DNA of 40,434 nt, taken from NCBI GenBank assembly GCA_002070945.1, contig MWEG01000120.1:1-40434 (forward strand), written 5' to 3'. Position 1 is the stretch's first letter; every line of letters starts with the position of its first letter. This DNA is from Lentisphaerae bacterium ADurb.Bin082. Its GTDB lineage: Bacteria; Verrucomicrobiota; Lentisphaeria; Oligosphaerales; Oligosphaeraceae. Shown in pieces: positions 39,294 through 40,434 of this stretch. The notes beneath the pieces are model-generated. The model had not been told where the DNA came from and made no database searches. It was given only the letters and a program-made list of their open reading frames with translations. A program made the position numbers and the translations under genes.

Positions 39294-40043
39294 ATGAAAC
39301 GCCGTGAGTTCACCTTAATTGAGCTTCTTGTCGTCATCGCGATCATCGCCATCCTCGCCGCGATGCTGCTGCCTGCTTTGTCCCAGGCTCGTGAAAAGGC
39401 CCGCGGCATCAGCTGCGTCAACAACATCAAGCAAGTCACCTTGAGCCAAGCCATGTACGTGAACGACTACGATGGCTTTCTGGGAACACTCCGCTACAAC
39501 AGCACCATCTGGCACGACTGCATCCGCACCGAAGGATATCTTTCCAGCACCACCGCCCCCAATGAAGTCGTCTGCCCTGGCCGTCCGCCCTTCAAATACA
39601 ACCACGCCTATCGGGTCTATGGCGGCGTCACCTACAACTACAGCGCCCCCTCCAACGCCATGGTACAGGAATTGTTCCCCCGCCCCTCAGACGGCAAGAT
39701 GTACTCCTGTCCTGCCGTCGTCATGCAAAAGGTCAAGATGCCTTCCACCATGATCATGCTCGGCGACACCTACTGCCCAACCATGGAAGCTAGCGGCAAC
39801 GGCGAACAATATATGTATTACACCTTTAACAGGACATCCGTCGGAACCACCAACGACAATTCATCCTGCTACTACGTTGCAGCCCACGGCAACAGCGGTA
39901 ACTTCGGCTACCTGGACGGCCACGCCGGCTCCATCAAAGGCTTCGGCGAATTACGCACCGCGGTCACGGCCATGTACTCCGCCCAAGGCCAAACCAGCAC
40001 CTACGCAGCATGCTTCGACAAAGGAAAAGTCTTCCGCAACTGA
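39294..40043 (+). CDS. Type II secretion-like pseudopilin with H-x9-DG box
   Basis: A 249-aa protein. The leader MKRRE is followed by [19 protein letters not shown], the prepilin cleavage/methylation helix, then [19 protein letters not shown]. It ends with [16 protein letters not shown], the H-x9-DG box. The body is rich in Tyr, Asn and Thr and has several Cys. It probably forms or caps a short pseudopilus or a surface complex. GGGAGG lies before the ATG at 39294. It is a single gene: promoter and palindrome upstream, strong terminator downstream, no carbohydrate gene directly beside it in the window. Confidence 0.93.
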   Translation: MKRREFTLIELLVVIAIIAILAAMLLPALSQAREKARGISCVNNIKQVTLSQAMYVNDYDGFLGTLRYNSTIWHDCIRTEGYLSSTTAPNEVVCPGRPPFKYNHAYRVYGGVTYNYSAPSNAMVQELFPRPSDGKMYSCPAVVMQKVKMPSTMIMLGDTYCPTMEASGNGEQYMYYTFNRTSVGTTNDNSSCYYVAAHGNSGNFGYLDGHAGSIKGFGELRTAVTAMYSAQGQTSTYAACFDKGKVFRN

Positions 40044-40071
40044 CATGCGGCAAAACTACCAAAAACCAACC

Positions 40072-40107
40072 AACGCCGGCATGACGACACCGCCATGCCG
40101 GCGTTTT
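40072..40107 (+). terminator. Rho-independent terminator
   Basis: AACGCCGGCATG (40072-40083), a 10-base loop, CATGCCGGCGTT (40094-40105) and a short T-run. A perfect 12-bp GC-rich stem 28 bp after the pseudopilin stop. Confidence 0.85.
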
Positions 40108-40162
40108 CATTCTGCCAAAAACAATGCTCCTGTAGAGTAAGGCGGAATAAATCGAAAGGCCG

Positions 40163-40360
40163 CCGCCCTGGGCAAGGCGCTCTAGTGGACTGAAGAGCTT
40201 TCGACACGAGTCCCCCACAGGCCTTCAGTCGGCAAAAATGTATCATGCTTACAGTCATGCCCTCTTGCGCCGTAGGCGCTTAACCATGCTTATCCCCAGG
40301 CTTCAGCCTGGGGATAGACGTGCCCCAAAACTGATGCCTTGTAAAGGCACTACAGAAGAC
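40163..40360. repeat. Structured intergenic repeat, family 1, copy B
   Basis: Homologous to 26119-26326, same orientation. It shares ATCATGCTTACAGTCATGCC, hairpin GCGCC-GTA-GGCGC, linker TTAACCATGCTTA, and CCCCAGGCT/AGCCTGGGG with one loop base changed. The third hairpin is TGCCTT-GTA-AAGGCA; compared with copy A its inner C-G pair is now T-A, so pairing is kept. The left part, with TCTAGTGGACTG, is less conserved. It lies beyond the terminator at the window's right end. Confidence 0.85.
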
Positions 40361-40434
40361 TCCTATGAAACCCCTTAGGGCTTTGACCTGACTAAAATTC
40401 CAAACTCTTCCTGAAACAGAGGGCGAATTTGCCG

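Overview
The window looks like a chromosomal piece of a Gram-negative bacterium of the Planctomycetota-Verrucomicrobiota group, most likely a Lentisphaerota member (Victivallis-like). The basis is indirect. There are two solitary pseudopilins with the [23 protein letters not shown] start and a C-terminal H-x9-DG box, which are very abundant in that phylum. There are large secreted carbohydrate-active proteins beside GntR/LacI-type and AraC regulators, an LpxK (so lipid A is made), and a long SecA with a SEC-C tail. Most of the window is GC-rich. No rRNA, tRNA or CRISPR array was seen.

Layout. 1-20.4 kb is a compact, GC-rich, almost wholly plus-strand housekeeping block. It starts with a divergent FHA-domain gene cut by the window edge, then a TIM-barrel sugar isomerase/epimerase and a large membrane-anchored alpha/beta-hydrolase. 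An envelope glycolipid group follows (GT4 glycosyltransferase, O-antigen-ligase-like membrane protein, lpxK). Next come a 602-aa membrane protein of unknown family coupled to a YjbQ/UPF0047 gene, pyrE, secA, a PHP histidinol-phosphatase, three small or unknown membrane/accessory genes, a UvrD/PcrA helicase and a D12-class adenine methyltransferase.

20.4-25 kb is a visibly AT-rich island on the minus strand. It holds an HNH endonuclease whose stop overlaps the start of a C5-cytosine methyltransferase (a probable type II restriction-modification pair), an IS4-type transposase remnant broken by a nonsense codon, and an AAA/DUF4143 ATPase.

25-34.4 kb is a carbohydrate-use block: an AraC regulator, a 1180-aa multidomain GH10-like lipoprotein, a pseudopilin, a GntR/LacI regulator with a strong promoter, and a GHL6-like putative glycosidase. 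Upstream of the last gene lies a 65-bp relic that copies the leader and start region of the AraC gene, with ATG decayed to ATA.

34.4-36.9 kb is partly decayed sequence around a membrane calcineurin-type phosphoesterase. 36.9-40.4 kb holds a RecQ helicase fused to a phosphoribosyltransferase-like tail, and a second pseudopilin with promoter, palindrome and terminator.

The most unusual signal is a set of four intergenic structured repeats in two families (24870-25022 with 31985-32133; 26119-26326 with 40163-40360). They share one architecture: a short GC hairpin, an AACCATG linker, then a CCCCAGG/CCTGGGG hairpin. All four lie in the accessory right half, between genes. A fifth site (1716-1821) carries three kinds of 7-bp tandem repeats, one of which resembles the edge of one repeat family.
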